Positions 1 through 12,900 of a stretch of DNA of 61,509 nucleotides are shown piece after piece (position 1 is the first letter of the stretch; each line of letters starts with the position of its first letter). The notes under the pieces were generated by a model. It was given only the letters and a program-made list of their open reading frames with translations. It did not search any database and had not been told where the DNA came from. A program made the translations under genes and the position numbers. Location of the stretch: assembly GCA_021325315.1 (NCBI GenBank), contig JAJPHK010000011.1:1-61509 (forward strand), read 5' to 3'. Source of the stretch: Alphaproteobacteria bacterium. Lineage in GTDB: Bacteria > Pseudomonadota > Alphaproteobacteria > Rhizobiales > Xanthobacteraceae.

Positions 1-2
1 AA

Positions 3-152
3 GGCGACAAGGTGAAGGTGAAGCTCATGGGCTTCGACGACCGCGGCAAGGTGCGGCTCTCGATGAAAGTCGTCGATCAGCAGACCGGCGAGGACCTCGA
101 AGCCAAAGCCAAGAACGAGCAAAAGAGCGAACAGGCGCCGGCGGCGGAGTAG
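3..152 (+). CDS. pnp: Polyribonucleotide nucleotidyltransferase, C-terminal end (partial)
   Basis: Only the last 49 codons are present; the gene enters from the left edge. The translated tail has the end of an S1 RNA-binding domain ([20 protein letters not shown]) and then a short charged tail rich in Glu, Gln and Ala. This is typical of PNPase, the phosphorolytic 3'-5' exoribonuclease of the degradosome. In the family the S1 domain follows the two RNase PH domains and the KH domain, none of which is in this window. S1 domains also end other proteins, so the identification rests on the family-like sequence ending in LSMKVVDQ and on the terminator directly behind it. It is the last gene of its transcription unit. 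Confidence 0.8.
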   Translation, partial: GDKVKVKLMGFDDRGKVRLSMKVVDQQTGEDLEAKAKNEQKSEQAPAAE

Positions 153-180
153 CCTCCAACCGGCACAAAAGCGGGAAAAG

Positions 181-205
181 GGGCGGCAGAAGAGCCGCCC
201 TTTTT
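181..205 (+). terminator. Rho-independent terminator of pnp
   Basis: A 7-bp GC stem (gggcggc/gccgccc, 181-187 with 194-200) with a 6-nt loop is followed by five T residues. It lies 28 nt after the stop of the preceding gene. This is a classical intrinsic terminator, and it argues against any start codon near 204 for the next gene. Confidence 0.85.
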
Positions 206-248
206 GTTGGCATTTCCATCGCCCTCGCAGCCGTTATCCGGCTGCGCT

Positions 249-968
249 ATGATCTTTTCGTCCATTCATTCATTTGGTGCTCCGATGGCCCCCTGGGCGC
301 TTGCCTCCGCGCATATATTTTCCCGCCTGCCCGATAAACTCGCGAACGATCTTTTCGCCAAGTCGCGGCTCGTCAAGATCGCGGCGGATCAAACGCTATT
401 CACGGCGGGCGATCCGGGCGACGGCTGCTACCGCGTCGAGAGCGGGCTGATGAAGGTGAGCGTGATTTCGCCGACGGGCAGCGAGCGCATTCTCGCGATT
501 TTCGGCCCCGGCTCCCTGATCGGCGAATTCGCCGTGATCGACGGACAGCCGCGCTCGGCGACCGTGACGGCGGTCCGCGAGAGTCTTTTGCGCTTCATCA
601 GCCGCACGACGTACCAGGAGTTCGTGCGCCAGCATCCCGAAGCGCGCGATCACATCATGATGATGCTGATTCAGCGTTTGCGCGACACAAACAGCATCGT
701 AGCGGCGGCGAGTTTTCTTTCTACGAAAGGCCGCGTGGCGCTCGCCATGTGCGGTCTCGCGGAGGCCTTCGGACAGGATCTCGGCAACGGACGCAACTTG
801 ATCAAGCAGAAGATTACGCAAAACGAAGTCGCAGCAATGGCGGGCGTTGCCCGCGAGAATGTGAGCCGCACGCTCAACGAATGGATGCGGCAAAAGCTGA
901 TTTCCCGCGAGGGCGGCTTTTACCGGATCGAAAATCGGGCGCAGCTCGAGCGCGAAGCGGAGACCTGA
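249..968 (+). CDS. Crp/Fnr-family transcriptional regulator
   Basis: A cyclic-nucleotide-binding-type beta-barrel domain covers about residues 20-135, with the phosphate-binding-cassette-like stretch GEFAVIDGQPRSATV near residues 93-107. It is followed by a Crp-type winged helix-turn-helix at about 170-225 whose recognition helix reads ARENVSRTLNEW (from about 201). The length of 239 aa is usual for the family. The N-terminus lacks the cysteine cluster of true FNR proteins, so an oxygen-sensing Fe-S role is unlikely; the ligand cannot be read from the sequence. I placed the start at the ATG at 249. The ATG at 285 (MAPWALAS) is equally possible, and neither has a clear Shine-Dalgarno. An ATG at 204 would sit in the T-run of the upstream terminator. 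The gene stands alone, and its stop is 2 nt from the convergent oxyR stop. Confidence 0.8.
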   Translation: MIFSSIHSFGAPMAPWALASAHIFSRLPDKLANDLFAKSRLVKIAADQTLFTAGDPGDGCYRVESGLMKVSVISPTGSERILAIFGPGSLIGEFAVIDGQPRSATVTAVRESLLRFISRTTYQEFVRQHPEARDHIMMMLIQRLRDTNSIVAAASFLSTKGRVALAMCGLAEAFGQDLGNGRNLIKQKITQNEVAAMAGVARENVSRTLNEWMRQKLISREGGFYRIENRAQLEREAET

Positions 969-970
969 CC

Positions 971-1897
971 TTACGCGGCGCGCTTGCCGCGCGTCTGCCG
1001 CGACTTTCGTGCTCCGAGCACCTGGGTCACGACTTTCCCTAGCGCGGCAAAATCCTTCTTGCGGGGCGAAGTTACGCGCCAGACAAGACCGATCCTGCGT
1101 GCGGGCTCGGGATTTTCGAAACGGAGCAGTGTCACGCGCGAGTCCCGCACTTCCGTGAGGGCCGCGACTTCCGGTACGAGCGTCACGCCATAGCCGTTCG
1201 CGACCATCTGCATCACGGTCGCAAGACTGGTCGCGCCGAGCGAAGCGGGCACGCCGCTCTGCGCCACCGAACAAAACGCGAGCGCCTGATCGCGCAAACA
1301 GTGGCCCTCCTCGAGGAGAATGAGCCGGCTCGAATCGACTGCGCCGGCGCGGACGCGCTGCTGGGATGGGGCCGCTTCCTTCGCCGACATCGCAAGCAGG
1401 AAGGAATCCTCGAAAAGCTCCACCGCCTCGATGCCGGGGCGCTCGATTGGAAGCGCGACCATGATCACGTCGAGTTCTCCGCGCTCGAGTTCCTCTGTGA
1501 GTTGTTTTGTCAGGGTTTCGCGCACTTCGAGGCGCAGCTCGGGATATTTCGACTGCAGCACCGGCAGGACGCGCGGCAAGAGATAAGGCGCAAGCGAGGG
1601 AATAATGCCGAGCCGCAGCGAACCGGCGAGCGTGCGGCCGCGATGCCGTGCAAGATTTATGAGGTCCTGCACATCGGCCAAAATCCTCTCCGCGCGTTCG
1701 GCGATCTCAAGCCCGGTATCGGTGAGCGTGATTCCCGCCGGCCGGCGCTCCAGGAGTTCGACCTTCAGCTCGCGCTCGAGTTCGCGGATCTGCATCGAGA
1801 GCGCGGGCTGGGTGACGGCGCAAGTCTCGGCCGCGCGGCCAAAATGGCCGTGACGCACCAGCGCCGAAAGATAGCGAAGCTGGCGAAGAGTGATCAT
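971..1897 (-). CDS. oxyR: Hydrogen-peroxide-inducible LysR-type activator OxyR
   Basis: The N-terminal LysR winged HTH (residues 1-60: LRYLSALVRHGHFGRAAE, VTQPALSMQIRELE) is followed by a LysR substrate/redox domain. The key OxyR signature is present: EEGHCLRDQALAFC places two cysteines at 200 and 209, equivalent to the Cys199/Cys208 pair that forms the peroxide-sensing disulphide in E. coli OxyR. The length of 308 aa is standard. It is divergent from katG with a shared 121-bp intergenic region, the usual arrangement in which OxyR activates katG and autoregulates. The C-terminus has a short basic tail (ARKSRQTRGKRAA). Confidence 0.93.
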   Translation of the reverse strand: MITLRQLRYLSALVRHGHFGRAAETCAVTQPALSMQIRELERELKVELLERRPAGITLTDTGLEIAERAERILADVQDLINLARHRGRTLAGSLRLGIIPSLAPYLLPRVLPVLQSKYPELRLEVRETLTKQLTEELERGELDVIMVALPIERPGIEAVELFEDSFLLAMSAKEAAPSQQRVRAGAVDSSRLILLEEGHCLRDQALAFCSVAQSGVPASLGATSLATVMQMVANGYGVTLVPEVAALTEVRDSRVTLLRFENPEPARRIGLVWRVTSPRKKDFAALGKVVTQVLGARKSRQTRGKRAA

Positions 1898-1907
1898 GGC
1901 ATCAGAT

Positions 1908-1945
1908 TATCTTATCGGACAGGCTAATCAATACGATTAGACCTG
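1908..1945. promoter_or_regulatory. Candidate OxyR operator in the oxyR-katG intergenic region
   Basis: A perfect inverted repeat ctaatc-aatac-gattag lies at 1924-1940, with further gattat/ttatcgg-like half-sites at about 10-bp spacing on both sides. OxyR binds several ATAG-like half-sites spaced by one helical turn, so this is the obvious candidate operator for both genes. The match to the published enterobacterial consensus is only partial, and the assignment is an inference from position and symmetry. Confidence 0.45.
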
Positions 1946-1946
1946 A

Positions 1947-4190
<2,244 letters not shown>

Positions 4191-4213
4191 CGCGGCAATC
4201 CGTCGAAGACCAT

Positions 4214-4247
4214 CAAAAACAAAACGGCCGGGACGCTCCCGGCCGTT
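4214..4247 (-). terminator. Bidirectional terminator between katG and fabI, strongest for fabI
   Basis: A perfect 11-bp stem (aacggccggga/tcccggccgtt, 4223-4233 with 4237-4247) encloses a 3-nt loop. Read on the minus strand it is followed by a TTTTGTTTTT tract, a strong terminator for the fab operon. Read on the plus strand it is followed by a weaker T/C tract and can serve katG. Confidence 0.85.
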
Positions 4248-4272
4248 CTCCTTTGCATCTGATGCGTAAGCG

Positions 4273-5115
4273 CTATTCCGCAGCTTTTGGAAGTGCGTTG
4301 TTGCCGTTTCCGTTGTTGCTGCCGTTCTTGAGCGTGTCCGGGTGCGGCATCGCGATCACGTTGTAACCGGAATCGACGAAGTGAATTTCACCGGTGACGC
4401 CGGTCGACAAATCCGAAAGCAAATAAAGCCCGGCGCCGCCGAGCTCTTCCAGCGTCACGCCGCGGCCTAGCGGCGAATTCTTCTGCTGGAAAGCGAACAT
4501 AATGCGCGCATCGCCAATGCCGGCGCCAGCGAGCGTCCGGATCGGCCCCGCTGAAATCGCGTTTACGCGGATCTGACGGTTGCCGAAATCGACCGCGAGA
4601 TAGCGCACGCTCGCTTCCAGGGCCGCTTTCGCGACCCCCATCGCGTTGTAATTCGGCATCGCGCGGTCGCCGCCGTTATAGGTGAGCGTGATCATCGAGC
4701 CGCCGTTTTTCATCAACGCGGCAGCGCGTTTCGCCGCTTCCGTGAACGAGAAGCATGAGATCACCATGGTGCGAACGAAATTCTCGCGCGTCGTATCGGC
4801 GTAGAGGCCTTTCAGTTGGTTCTTGTCGGAAAAGGCGACGGCGTGGACAAGAAAGTCGAGCCCTCCCCACTTCTTTTCGATCTCGGAGAAAACCTTGTCG
4901 ACACTCGCGATGTCCTCGACATCGCAGGGCATGATCATTTCGCCCTTCACCGACTCGGCTAGAGGCCGCACGCGCTTCTCCAGCGCCTCGCCTTGATAAG
5001 TGAAGGCGAGCTTCGCACCGTGGGCCGCGACAGTCTTTGCGATCCCCCAAGCAATCGAATGATCGTTCGCGACCCCCATGATCAAGCCGCGCTTTCCTTC
5101 CATCAATCCTTTCAT
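4273..5115 (-). CDS. fabI: Enoyl-[acyl-carrier-protein] reductase (NADH) FabI
   Basis: FabI catalyses the last reduction of each fatty-acid elongation cycle, trans-2-enoyl-ACP to acyl-ACP. It is a 280-aa short-chain dehydrogenase fold. The FabI-type cofactor motif GVANDHSIAWGIA is at about 14-26, and the catalytic Tyr156-x6-Lys163 pair (YNAMGVAK) has the same numbering as E. coli FabI. A second tyrosine (Tyr146) precedes it, as in the family. The C-terminus ends in a low-complexity Asn/Gly tail of about 20 residues that is probably disordered. It is the last gene of fabA-fabB-fabI, 30 nt after fabB, and is closed by a strong terminator. I kept the outer ATG; an internal ATG at 5103 is also possible. 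Confidence 0.95.
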   Translation of the reverse strand: MKGLMEGKRGLIMGVANDHSIAWGIAKTVAAHGAKLAFTYQGEALEKRVRPLAESVKGEMIMPCDVEDIASVDKVFSEIEKKWGGLDFLVHAVAFSDKNQLKGLYADTTRENFVRTMVISCFSFTEAAKRAAALMKNGGSMITLTYNGGDRAMPNYNAMGVAKAALEASVRYLAVDFGNRQIRVNAISAGPIRTLAGAGIGDARIMFAFQQKNSPLGRGVTLEELGGAGLYLLSDLSTGVTGEIHFVDSGYNVIAMPHPDTLKNGSNNGNGNNALPKAAE

Positions 5116-5145
5116 ACTCTGTCTCTTCGGCTCATATTCAAGAAA

Positions 5146-6363
5146 TCAAGCATCGTGACGCTTGAAAACGAGCGTCGCGTTCGTGCCGCCGAAACCGAAC
5201 GAGTTCGACAGCACGCAGTTCAATTTCGCGTTGTCCTTTCGCTCGCGCAGGATCGGCATGTCTTCGAAGACGGGATCCAGCTCGTCGATATTCGCGCTCT
5301 CGCAGATGAAACCGTTGTTCATCATCAAGAGCGAATAGATCGCCTCCTGCACGCCGGTCGCGCCCAGCGAATGGCCGGTCAAGGACTTCGTCGCCGAGAT
5401 CGGCGGGCATTTCTTGCCGAACACTTCGCGGATCGCCTCTATCTCCTTGATGTCGCCGACCGGCGTCGAGGTCGCGTGCGGATTGATGTAGTCAACCGGA
5501 AGCTTGACGTTTTCGAGCGCCATTTGCATGCAGCGGACGGCACCCTCTCCGGAGGGCTGCACCATGTCGTGGCCGTCGGACGTCGCGCCGTAGCCCGCGA
5601 TCTCGCCGTAAATTTTCGCGTTGCGCGCCTTTGCGCGTTCATATTCCTCGAGCACCAGAACGCCGGCGCCGCCCGCGATCACGAAGCCGTCGCGGTTCTT
5701 GTCATAGGCGCGTGACGCAACCGCCGGCCGGTCGTTATAGCCCGTGGACATCGCGCCCATGGCATCGAATAGAACCGACAAGGTCCAGTCGAGTTCCTCG
5801 CAGCCGCCAGCGAACATCACGTCCTGTTTGCCGTTCTGGATCAGCTCGTAGGCGTTGCCAATGCAGTGGTTCGAGGTCGCGCAAGCCGACGAGATCGAAT
5901 AATTGACGCCTTTGATTTTGAACCAGGTGGCGAGCGTCGCGGACGCGGTCGACGACATCGCCTTCGGCACGGCGAAGGGACCGACGCGTTTCGGCCCCTT
6001 GGCGCGCGTGGTATCGGCAGCCTCCACGATCGTACGGGTCGACGGTCCGCCCGAGCCCATGATGATGCCGGTCCGCGGATTGCTGATGTCCTTTTCCTCA
6101 AGGCCCGCGTCCTGGATCGCCTGATCCATCGCGACGTGATTCCACGCGGTGCCGCCGCCGTGGAAACGCATGGCGCGGCGATCAACGATCGCGCTTGGAT
6201 CGAGCGTCGGCGCGCCCGCGACCTGACAGCGGAATCCGAGCTTTACATAATCTTTGGCGCGCGAGATTCCGCTCTTCGCCTCACGCAGGCTCGCGAGTAC
6301 TTCCTGCGTGTTGTTGCCGATCGACGAGACGATCCCCATTCCGGTGACAACGACGCGCCTCAT
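5146..6363 (-). CDS. fabB: 3-oxoacyl-[acyl-carrier-protein] synthase I
   Basis: This condensing enzyme elongates acyl-ACP, including the cis-3-decenoyl-ACP made by FabA, and is needed for unsaturated fatty acids. It is a 405-aa thiolase fold. The catalytic Cys161 lies in SISSACATS, His296 in [11 protein letters not shown], Lys326 in [10 protein letters not shown] and His331 in the same motif, the Cys-His-His triad of the KAS I/II group. Its place directly behind fabA supports KAS I (FabB) over FabF. The ATG start is 55 nt after the fabA stop, so the two genes are likely cotranscribed. Confidence 0.94.
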   Translation of the reverse strand: MRRVVVTGMGIVSSIGNNTQEVLASLREAKSGISRAKDYVKLGFRCQVAGAPTLDPSAIVDRRAMRFHGGGTAWNHVAMDQAIQDAGLEEKDISNPRTGIIMGSGGPSTRTIVEAADTTRAKGPKRVGPFAVPKAMSSTASATLATWFKIKGVNYSISSACATSNHCIGNAYELIQNGKQDVMFAGGCEELDWTLSVLFDAMGAMSTGYNDRPAVASRAYDKNRDGFVIAGGAGVLVLEEYERAKARNAKIYGEIAGYGATSDGHDMVQPSGEGAVRCMQMALENVKLPVDYINPHATSTPVGDIKEIEAIREVFGKKCPPISATKSLTGHSLGATGVQEAIYSLLMMNNGFICESANIDELDPVFEDMPILRERKDNAKLNCVLSNSFGFGGTNATLVFKRHDA

Positions 6364-6418
6364 GATCCGCCTCTTCGATTTCCGGGTTCGCGAGCGCCGC
6401 TTTCAAGCGGCAGCTACG

Positions 6419-6949
6419 TCACGCTTTCGCGGGCGCCACTTCATCGGTCTGAAACAGACCGACTTTCAAATCTGACGCCCGATAAATCACCTCGCCATCG
6501 GCCGAAAGCCAGCCGTCGGCGATACCAAGAACGAGTTTCGAACGCATGACACGCTTGATGTCGATGCCGTAGACGATCTTCTTCACCGTCGGCAACACCT
6601 GGCCGGAGAATTTCACCTCGCCCATGCCGAGCGCTCGGCCCTTGCCGGGCGCACCCAGCCAGCCGAGAAAGAACCCAAGCATCTGCCATAACGCATCCAA
6701 GCCGAGACAGCCGGGCATGACCGGATCGCCCTTGAAATGGCAAGCAAAAAACCAGAGATCCGGTTTCACATCGAGCTCGGCCCGGATCATGCCCTTGCCG
6801 TGCTCGCCGCCTTGCTCGGAAATCTCCGAAATCCGGTCGAACATCAACATGGGCGGCAACGGAAGCTGGGCGTTGCCTTCGCCAAAAAGCTCTCCGCGCC
6901 CGCAGGCCAGCAGGTCTTCGTAACTGAAGCTTGACGGTCGTTCGCTCAT
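6419..6949 (-). CDS. fabA: 3-hydroxydecanoyl-ACP dehydratase/isomerase FabA
   Basis: FabA dehydrates 3-hydroxydecanoyl-ACP and isomerises the product to cis-3-decenoyl-ACP, the branch point of anaerobic-type unsaturated fatty acid synthesis. It is a single hot-dog domain of 176 aa. The catalytic His71 ([14 protein letters not shown]) and Asp85 (GLDALWQ) correspond to E. coli His70/Asp84. It is the first gene of fabA-fabB-fabI and is divergent from irr across a 269-bp region. The mRNA leader holds a hairpin (separate entry) ending about 17 nt before the start codon. Confidence 0.96.
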   Translation of the reverse strand: MSERPSSFSYEDLLACGRGELFGEGNAQLPLPPMLMFDRISEISEQGGEHGKGMIRAELDVKPDLWFFACHFKGDPVMPGCLGLDALWQMLGFFLGWLGAPGKGRALGMGEVKFSGQVLPTVKKIVYGIDIKRVMRSKLVLGIADGWLSADGEVIYRASDLKVGLFQTDEVAPAKA

Positions 6950-6965
6950 TGCCGCTTTCTAATCG

Positions 6966-7000
6966 CTGTGTCTTGGGAAACCTCGATTTCCCTAACACAG
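6966..7000 (-). promoter_or_regulatory. Hairpin/inverted repeat in the fabA leader
   Basis: A two-part palindrome is formed by ctgtgt/acacag (6966-6971 with 6995-7000) and gggaaa/tttccc (6975-6980 with 6987-6992), with a small asymmetric internal loop and a 6-nt apical loop. It lies 17 nt upstream of fabA. It could be a structured 5'-UTR or an operator for a regulator of unsaturated fatty acid synthesis; the sequence alone does not decide. Confidence 0.4.
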
Positions 7001-7218
7001 GCGGCCTTTTCCCGAAAGGCAAAGGAAAATTGATAGGAGCCATCAATATTTCTGGAAACCAAGAAATCCCAAGGCTTTATAGGACATTGCACGGCCATCC
7101 GTGGAGACTTATTATAAGAATACCGTCGTAGTCGGCTGTTTTCGGCCTATTTCCGTCTGGGGATTAGAACCTTTCGTGTCGGTTACTAATAGGAAGCATT
7201 TGCGGCTAGAGTAGAGCG

Positions 7219-7725
7219 ATGAGTGAACTGGAACGCAGACCTTTCGTGGATGAGGAGCACACCGAACTGCCGGTGGAAAAGCTCAGCACCGAGCCTTCCG
7301 CCGGGCGGCGAACGGGCTGCCCGTTCCATGACGTGCGCATGATGCTGCGCGAAGTGGGCTTGCGGCCGACGCGGCAGCGGCTTGCGCTCGGGTGGCTCCT
7401 CTTCGCCAAGGGCGGACGGCATTTGACCGCCGAGATGCTGCACGAAGACGCGCTGAAAGCGCGTTTCCCGGTCTCGCTCGCGACCGTTTACAACACGCTC
7501 AATCAATTCACCGAAGCGGGCCTGTTGCGCGAGGTCGCGGTCGACGGCTCCAAGACCTATTTCGACACAGACGCCTCCGACCATCATCATTTTTACGTCG
7601 AAGGCGACGGCAAGCTCGTCGACATTCCCGATACTCTTCTGCTCGACAAAATGCCTGAGCCGCCGGAAGGCTACGAGGTCTCGCGCGTCGATGTGGTCGT
7701 GCGCTTGCGGCGCAAAGAGTCGTAA
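7219..7725 (+). CDS. irr: Iron response regulator Irr (Fur family)
   Basis: Irr is the heme-status-responsive Fur-superfamily regulator of rhizobia and relatives, controlling heme synthesis and iron uptake. The 168-aa protein has a Fur winged helix (GLRPTRQRLALGWLLF, then FPVSLATVYNTLNQFTEAGLL) and a dimerisation domain. Gly33-Cys34-Pro35 (RTGCPFHDVRMMLREVGLRP) is the heme-regulatory motif described for Bradyrhizobium Irr, and the His-rich DHHHFY (residues 121-126) is the second heme site. The classical Fur zinc cysteines are absent. It is divergent from fabA. A partial ICE-like sequence (attagaacctttc, about 7163-7175) lies 44 nt upstream and may be its own operator; that match is weak. Confidence 0.92.
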   Translation: MSELERRPFVDEEHTELPVEKLSTEPSAGRRTGCPFHDVRMMLREVGLRPTRQRLALGWLLFAKGGRHLTAEMLHEDALKARFPVSLATVYNTLNQFTEAGLLREVAVDGSKTYFDTDASDHHHFYVEGDGKLVDIPDTLLLDKMPEPPEGYEVSRVDVVVRLRRKES

Positions 7726-7728
7726 TTT

Positions 7729-8280
7729 TCACTCAACAACTTCATTGGGATAAACGCCCCACAGGCGTTCCTGCTCGATATAGCCGCTGAAGCCGTCGCC
7801 AAAGATCCGGCACCATTTCCCGTCGCAAGATTTAACCGAGGCGAGCACGCCCGGCTGAAGTTTTGCGGTAACGGTCGAACCGCTCCGGCTATCGTACAAC
7901 GGGTAGTCCCTCACTTCTTTTTTCGCCCAAGGCGCAACGAGCACCGTGCGGCGGCTCGACAAAAGCGTGTGGAAGACCCAACCCTCGGTTCCTTCGGAAT
8001 CGCGAATTTTCCGCCAGTTCTCGGATTCGGCGGTGATCTCCACCGGCAAGCCCGCGCGGGTAAAGACCCAGCTCACTGCGTTCTCGCGCGTGGGCCCCGA
8101 GCGCAAATTAACCTTGTCGGCCTTGAGGCTCACGAAGCGAGGGATCGGAAGATTGGTGGAGACGCCCCTTGCCTGGGCCGTATTTTGAGCCGCCGCCGTG
8201 ACCGGTAGAGCCGTCAAGACAAAAACAAAGGCAGCAAAAACAATACGGCCGGCCCGTGCGGATTGCGCTCCCCCCATCAT
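7729..8280 (-). CDS. Secreted protein with bacterial SH3 domains
   Basis: An N-terminal signal peptide is evident: a basic start, a hydrophobic stretch FAAFVFVLTALPVTAAA, and a likely cleavage after AAAQ-type residues (about 32). Two SH3-like repeats follow, the first around 52-105 (LKADKVNLRSGPTRENAVSWVF, NWRKIRDSEGTEGWVF) and the second around 112-175 (PLYDSRSGSTVTAKLQPGV, WCRIFGDGFSGYIEQERLWGVYP). Such proteins are exported and often bind or sense the cell wall; no catalytic domain is present. The role is otherwise unknown. Two in-frame ATGs (8280 and 8277) are possible starts. The stop is 3 nt from the convergent irr stop. Confidence 0.8.
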   Translation of the reverse strand: MMGGAQSARAGRIVFAAFVFVLTALPVTAAAQNTAQARGVSTNLPIPRFVSLKADKVNLRSGPTRENAVSWVFTRAGLPVEITAESENWRKIRDSEGTEGWVFHTLLSSRRTVLVAPWAKKEVRDYPLYDSRSGSTVTAKLQPGVLASVKSCDGKWCRIFGDGFSGYIEQERLWGVYPNEVVE

Positions 8281-8440
8281 CCCGTTTTCCTCTCGGCGCT
8301 CGTGAATATTGCGGTCACTAGCCGCATTCCCTTCCTTGATGTCAATGCAGGAGGCTGCGCTTCCTCGTTTTGAGTTTCAAAAACCGCTCTGCTAGACAGT
8401 TTATCCGAGGAAACAAGCCGCGCGGGGTAAGGCCCGACCG

Positions 8441-9439
8441 ATGCCCAAGAAGAAACCGCTCGTCGTCGTGACCAGGCGCCTGCCGGAAAGCGTCGAGACT
8501 CGCATGCGCGAGCTGTTCGACACAAGGTTGAACGACGACGATCGGCCGCTCTCGCAGGCCGAGCTCGTGGCGGCGGTGAAGACCGCCGATGTCTTGGTTC
8601 CCACCGTCACCGACCGCATCGACTCGGCGATACTTTCGCAAGCGGGCGAAAATTTGAAGCTGATTGCGAATTTCGGAAACGGCGTCGACCATATCGACGT
8701 CGCGACCGCGCTTGCGCGCGGGATCACGGTCACGAACACGCCCGGCGTGCTCACCGAAGATACCGCAGACATGACAATGGCGCTTATCCTCGCCGTGCCG
8801 CGGCGGCTTGCAGAAGGCTCTACGATACTCACCTCCGACCAGGAATGGCAGGGCTGGTCGCCGACCTGGATGCTGGGGCACCGCATCTCCAACAAGCGCC
8901 TCGGCATCATTGGCATGGGCCGGATCGGCACCGCGGTTGCGCGGCGCGCCAAGGCGTTCGGGCTGCAAATCCATTATCACAACCGCCGCCGTGTCGCGCC
9001 GGAACTGGAAGAGGCATTGGAAGCGACCTACTGGGAGAGCCTCGACCAGATGCTCGCGCGCATGCACATCGTCTCTGTGAATTGCCCGCACACGCCCGCG
9101 ACCTATCATTTGCTTTCCGCGCGGCGGCTGAAGCTCCTAAAGAAGGACGCTTACATCGTGAATACGGCACGCGGCGAAATCGTCGACGAAAACGCGCTTG
9201 CGCGCATGATCGAGGCGGACGAACTCGCGGGCGCAGGCCTCGACGTCTTCGAGCATGAGCCCGCCGTGAACCCGAAACTCGTGAAGCTCGCCCGCGCCGG
9301 GAAAGTGGTGCTTCTTCCGCACATGGGCTCGGCCACGATCGAGGGCCGCAACGACATGGGCGATAAAGTGATCGTGAATATTCGCACCTTCATGGACGGA
9401 CATCGCCCGCCGGACCGAGTGCTTCCGTCGATGCTCTAA
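8441..9439 (+). CDS. D-isomer-specific 2-hydroxyacid dehydrogenase (glyoxylate reductase-like)
   Basis: An NAD(P)H-dependent reductase of 2-oxoacids, 332 aa. The Rossmann motif GIIGMGRIGTAVARRAKAFG lies near 153-172. The three family catalytic residues are visible: Arg in NTARGEIVDE, Glu in AGLDVFEHEP and His in LPHMGSATIEGR. The overall pattern, including NFGNGVDHIDV and TPGVLTEDTADM, is that of the glyoxylate/hydroxypyruvate reductase (GyaR/GhrB) branch rather than SerA: there is no ACT domain. The exact substrate is inferred only. A purine-rich stretch (ggggtaagg) precedes the ATG. The last 4 nt overlap the convergent moeB-like gene. Confidence 0.88.
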   Translation: MPKKKPLVVVTRRLPESVETRMRELFDTRLNDDDRPLSQAELVAAVKTADVLVPTVTDRIDSAILSQAGENLKLIANFGNGVDHIDVATALARGITVTNTPGVLTEDTADMTMALILAVPRRLAEGSTILTSDQEWQGWSPTWMLGHRISNKRLGIIGMGRIGTAVARRAKAFGLQIHYHNRRRVAPELEEALEATYWESLDQMLARMHIVSVNCPHTPATYHLLSARRLKLLKKDAYIVNTARGEIVDENALARMIEADELAGAGLDVFEHEPAVNPKLVKLARAGKVVLLPHMGSATIEGRNDMGDKVIVNIRTFMDGHRPPDRVLPSML

Positions 9440-10242
9440 TTCGCGTGCGCGGATAAATCCTTGATCGCCGGCGTCTCGCCCGACAACGGGTTTTCGGGAT
9501 TCCAGACGTAATTCAGCGTCTCGAAGCGCATCTCGCGCGCATCAAACATCAAAAGCTTTCCGACGAGCGGCGTACCGAAACCAACGATCGCACGAATGGC
9601 TTCAAGCGCCGCGAGCGAACCCATGACGCCGGCGAGCGCGCCGAGAATACCTGCCTGTTCGCAGGTCGGGATTGTTCCCTCCGGAGGCGGCTCCGGGAAA
9701 AGACAGCGATAGGTCGGGTTCGGTTTTCCGTTCGCGCTCTTCTCATGCGCGCGAATCGTGGTGAGTGTTGCGTCGAAGGTGCCGAGCGCCGCCGTCACAA
9801 GCGGCCTTTTCGCAAGAAAGCAGGCGTCCGAAACAAGATAACGCGTTTTGAAGTTGTCGGAGCCGTCGACCACGACGTCGTGTGCGCCGATCAGATCGAG
9901 CGCGTTTTTCGACGTGAGCCGCGCCTTGATCGCTTGCATTTTGACGTGAGGGTTCAGGCGCTGTATCGCCGCCGCAGCGCTTTCCGTTTTTGCTCGGCCG
10001 ACGTCTTCGGTCGCATGGATCACCTGCCGCTGTAGATTGGACAGCGTAACCTTGTCGTCGTCGATTACCGATAGTTGTCCGACGCCCGCGGCTGCTAGAT
10101 ACAACAAGGCTGGCGAGCCAATCCCGCCTGCGCCGATAACAAGCACACGCGAAGCTTTCAGTTTCTGCTGGCCGGGGCCGCCGACTTCCTTCAGGACGAT
10201 GTGGCGGGCATAACGTTCGAGCTCGTCTGACGAAAGTGCCAT
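9436..10242 (-). CDS. moeB: MoeB/ThiF-family adenylyltransferase
   Basis: This E1-like enzyme adenylates the C-terminal Gly of a small sulfur-carrier protein (MoaD or ThiS type). The 268-aa protein has the nucleotide loop VLVIGAGGIGSPALLYLAAAGVG (about 33-55), the Asp/Arg/Lys set in IDDDKVTLSNLQRQ, and the family stretch YRCLFPEPPPEG-x5-CEQAG with the conserved Cys. It lacks the usual zinc site: the first Cys of the CYRC pair is Pro-Thr here (NPTYRC), and the C-terminal CxxC is replaced by NPENPLSG. No moaD, thiS or rhodanese domain is nearby, so MoeB versus a ThiF/HesA partner cannot be settled from context. Confidence 0.82.
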   Translation of the reverse strand: MALSSDELERYARHIVLKEVGGPGQQKLKASRVLVIGAGGIGSPALLYLAAAGVGQLSVIDDDKVTLSNLQRQVIHATEDVGRAKTESAAAAIQRLNPHVKMQAIKARLTSKNALDLIGAHDVVVDGSDNFKTRYLVSDACFLAKRPLVTAALGTFDATLTTIRAHEKSANGKPNPTYRCLFPEPPPEGTIPTCEQAGILGALAGVMGSLAALEAIRAIVGFGTPLVGKLLMFDAREMRFETLNYVWNPENPLSGETPAIKDLSAHAN

Positions 10243-10284
10243 TTTGCTGTTATCGCTGATCTGACGCGGGCTAGCAAAGCGGGC

Positions 10285-12900
<2,616 letters not shown>

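Noticed and set aside
7109-7175. Strong ICE (Irr box) before irr
   Set aside because: Only a half-match (attagaacctttc) to the symmetrical consensus; kept as a remark, not a feature.
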